Shown here: positions 4,802 through 5,223 of the stretch, one piece after another
Position numbering within the stretch: position 1 is the first letter of the stretch
Layout of the letters: each line of letters opens with the position of its first letter
NCBI GenBank assembly: GCA_002423305.1
Contig: DIVI01000014.1
Location: 1-5,223, forward strand
Reading direction: 5' to 3'
Source of the DNA: Methylococcus sp. UBA6136
GTDB lineage: Bacteria; Pseudomonadota; Gammaproteobacteria; Methylococcales; Methylococcaceae
DNA: 5,223 nt
Translations under genes and position numbers: made by a program
Notes under the pieces: model-generated
The model's input: only the letters and a program-made list of their open reading frames with translations
Told to the model about the DNA's origin: nothing
Database searches by the model: none

Positions 4802-5223
4802 ATGGCCACGTCTTACCCGATCATCGAACACGAGTACGACGTTATCGTCGTGGGCGCAGGCGGTGCTGGATTGAGAGCCTCGCTGGGTCTTGCCGAAAAA
4901 GGCCTAAAAACGGCCTGCATCAGCAAGGTCTTCCCGACTCGCAGCCATACCGTTGCCGCGCAGGGCGGCATCAGCGCCGCATTGGGCAATATGGGCGAAG
5001 ACGACTGGCGCTGGCACATGTACGACACCGTCAAAGGCTCGGACTGGCTGGGCGATCAGGATGCCATCGAATATATGTGCCGCGAGGCCATCCCGGCCAT
5101 CATCGAGCTTGAACATTACGGCGTCCCCTTTTCTCGCACCAAGGACGGCCGCATCTACCAGCGCGCCTTCGGCGGCATGACAACCCGTTTCGGTGAGGGT
5201 TCGGCGCAAAGAACCTGCGCGGC
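4802..5223 (+). CDS. sdhA: succinate dehydrogenase flavoprotein subunit, N-terminal part (partial)
   Basis: The catalytic subunit of complex II, which oxidises succinate to fumarate on the cytoplasmic face of the inner membrane and passes electrons to SdhB. The frame runs off the right edge after 140 full codons of about 590 expected. The dinucleotide-binding motif VVGAGGAGLRA is at 16-26. His49 in RSHTVAAQGG is the histidine that carries covalently bound FAD. WHMYDTVKGSDWLGDQ (71-86) and FGGMTTRFGEG (123-133) belong to the conserved FAD and substrate-domain core. AAQGGISAALGNMGEDDW and the FGGMTTRFGEG form are closer to mitochondrial and alphaproteobacterial SdhA than to E. coli SdhA. The ATG at 4802 is one base after the sdhD stop and lacks a strong ribosome binding site. 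sdhB is expected downstream. No fault is seen in the visible part. Confidence 0.97.
   Translation, partial: MATSYPIIEHEYDVIVVGAGGAGLRASLGLAEKGLKTACISKVFPTRSHTVAAQGGISAALGNMGEDDWRWHMYDTVKGSDWLGDQDAIEYMCREAIPAIIELEHYGVPFSRTKDGRIYQRAFGGMTTRFGEGSAQRTCA

Overview
The window looks like a chromosomal piece of a Gram-negative proteobacterium. It carries the start of a respiratory succinate dehydrogenase operon whose flavoprotein is of the mitochondrial/alphaproteobacterial type, a type also found in some gammaproteobacterial groups, together with several envelope and membrane proteins. Base composition is moderately GC-rich and broadly even across the genes. I cannot name the genus from the sequence. 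No RNA gene, insertion sequence, CRISPR array or phage gene is visible.

Layout, left to right. Positions 1-135 hold the last 44 codons of a DUF1269-type membrane protein on the + strand. Convergent to it are two minus-strand genes that may form an operon: a membrane-anchored SLT-type lytic transglycosylase (1001-2086) and, 102 bp downstream of it, a secreted trypsin-like serine protease (209-898). Divergent from the transglycosylase is an unrecognised exported cysteine-containing protein (2232-2864, +). It runs tail to tail, with only 12 bp between stops, into a TVP38/TMEM64 (VTT-domain) membrane protein (2877-3533, -).

A 268-bp divergent regulatory region (3534-3801) follows, with a good sigma70-type promoter and two perfect inverted repeats. 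The promoter faces a + strand operon: a 53-codon gene for a DUF1674/SDHAF4-like succinate dehydrogenase assembly factor (3802-3963), then sdhC (3963-4415), sdhD (4432-4800) and the 5' part of sdhA (4802 to the window edge). The assembly-factor stop codon overlaps the sdhC start as TGATG, and sdhD and sdhA are one base apart, so the operon looks translationally coupled.

How the parts work together. SdhC and SdhD form the haem- and quinone-binding membrane anchor, SdhA oxidises succinate, and the small DUF1674 protein should help the flavinylated SdhA join SdhB (expected beyond the window). The transglycosylase and protease both act in the periplasm or on the cell wall.

The points most worth attention are the tiny, easily missed SDHAF4-like gene, a perfect 8-bp inverted repeat that would bury the transglycosylase ribosome binding site in a hairpin, the three-helix anchor of that transglycosylase, and the orphan six-cysteine exported protein. 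I see no clear evidence of a wholly new multi-gene system.
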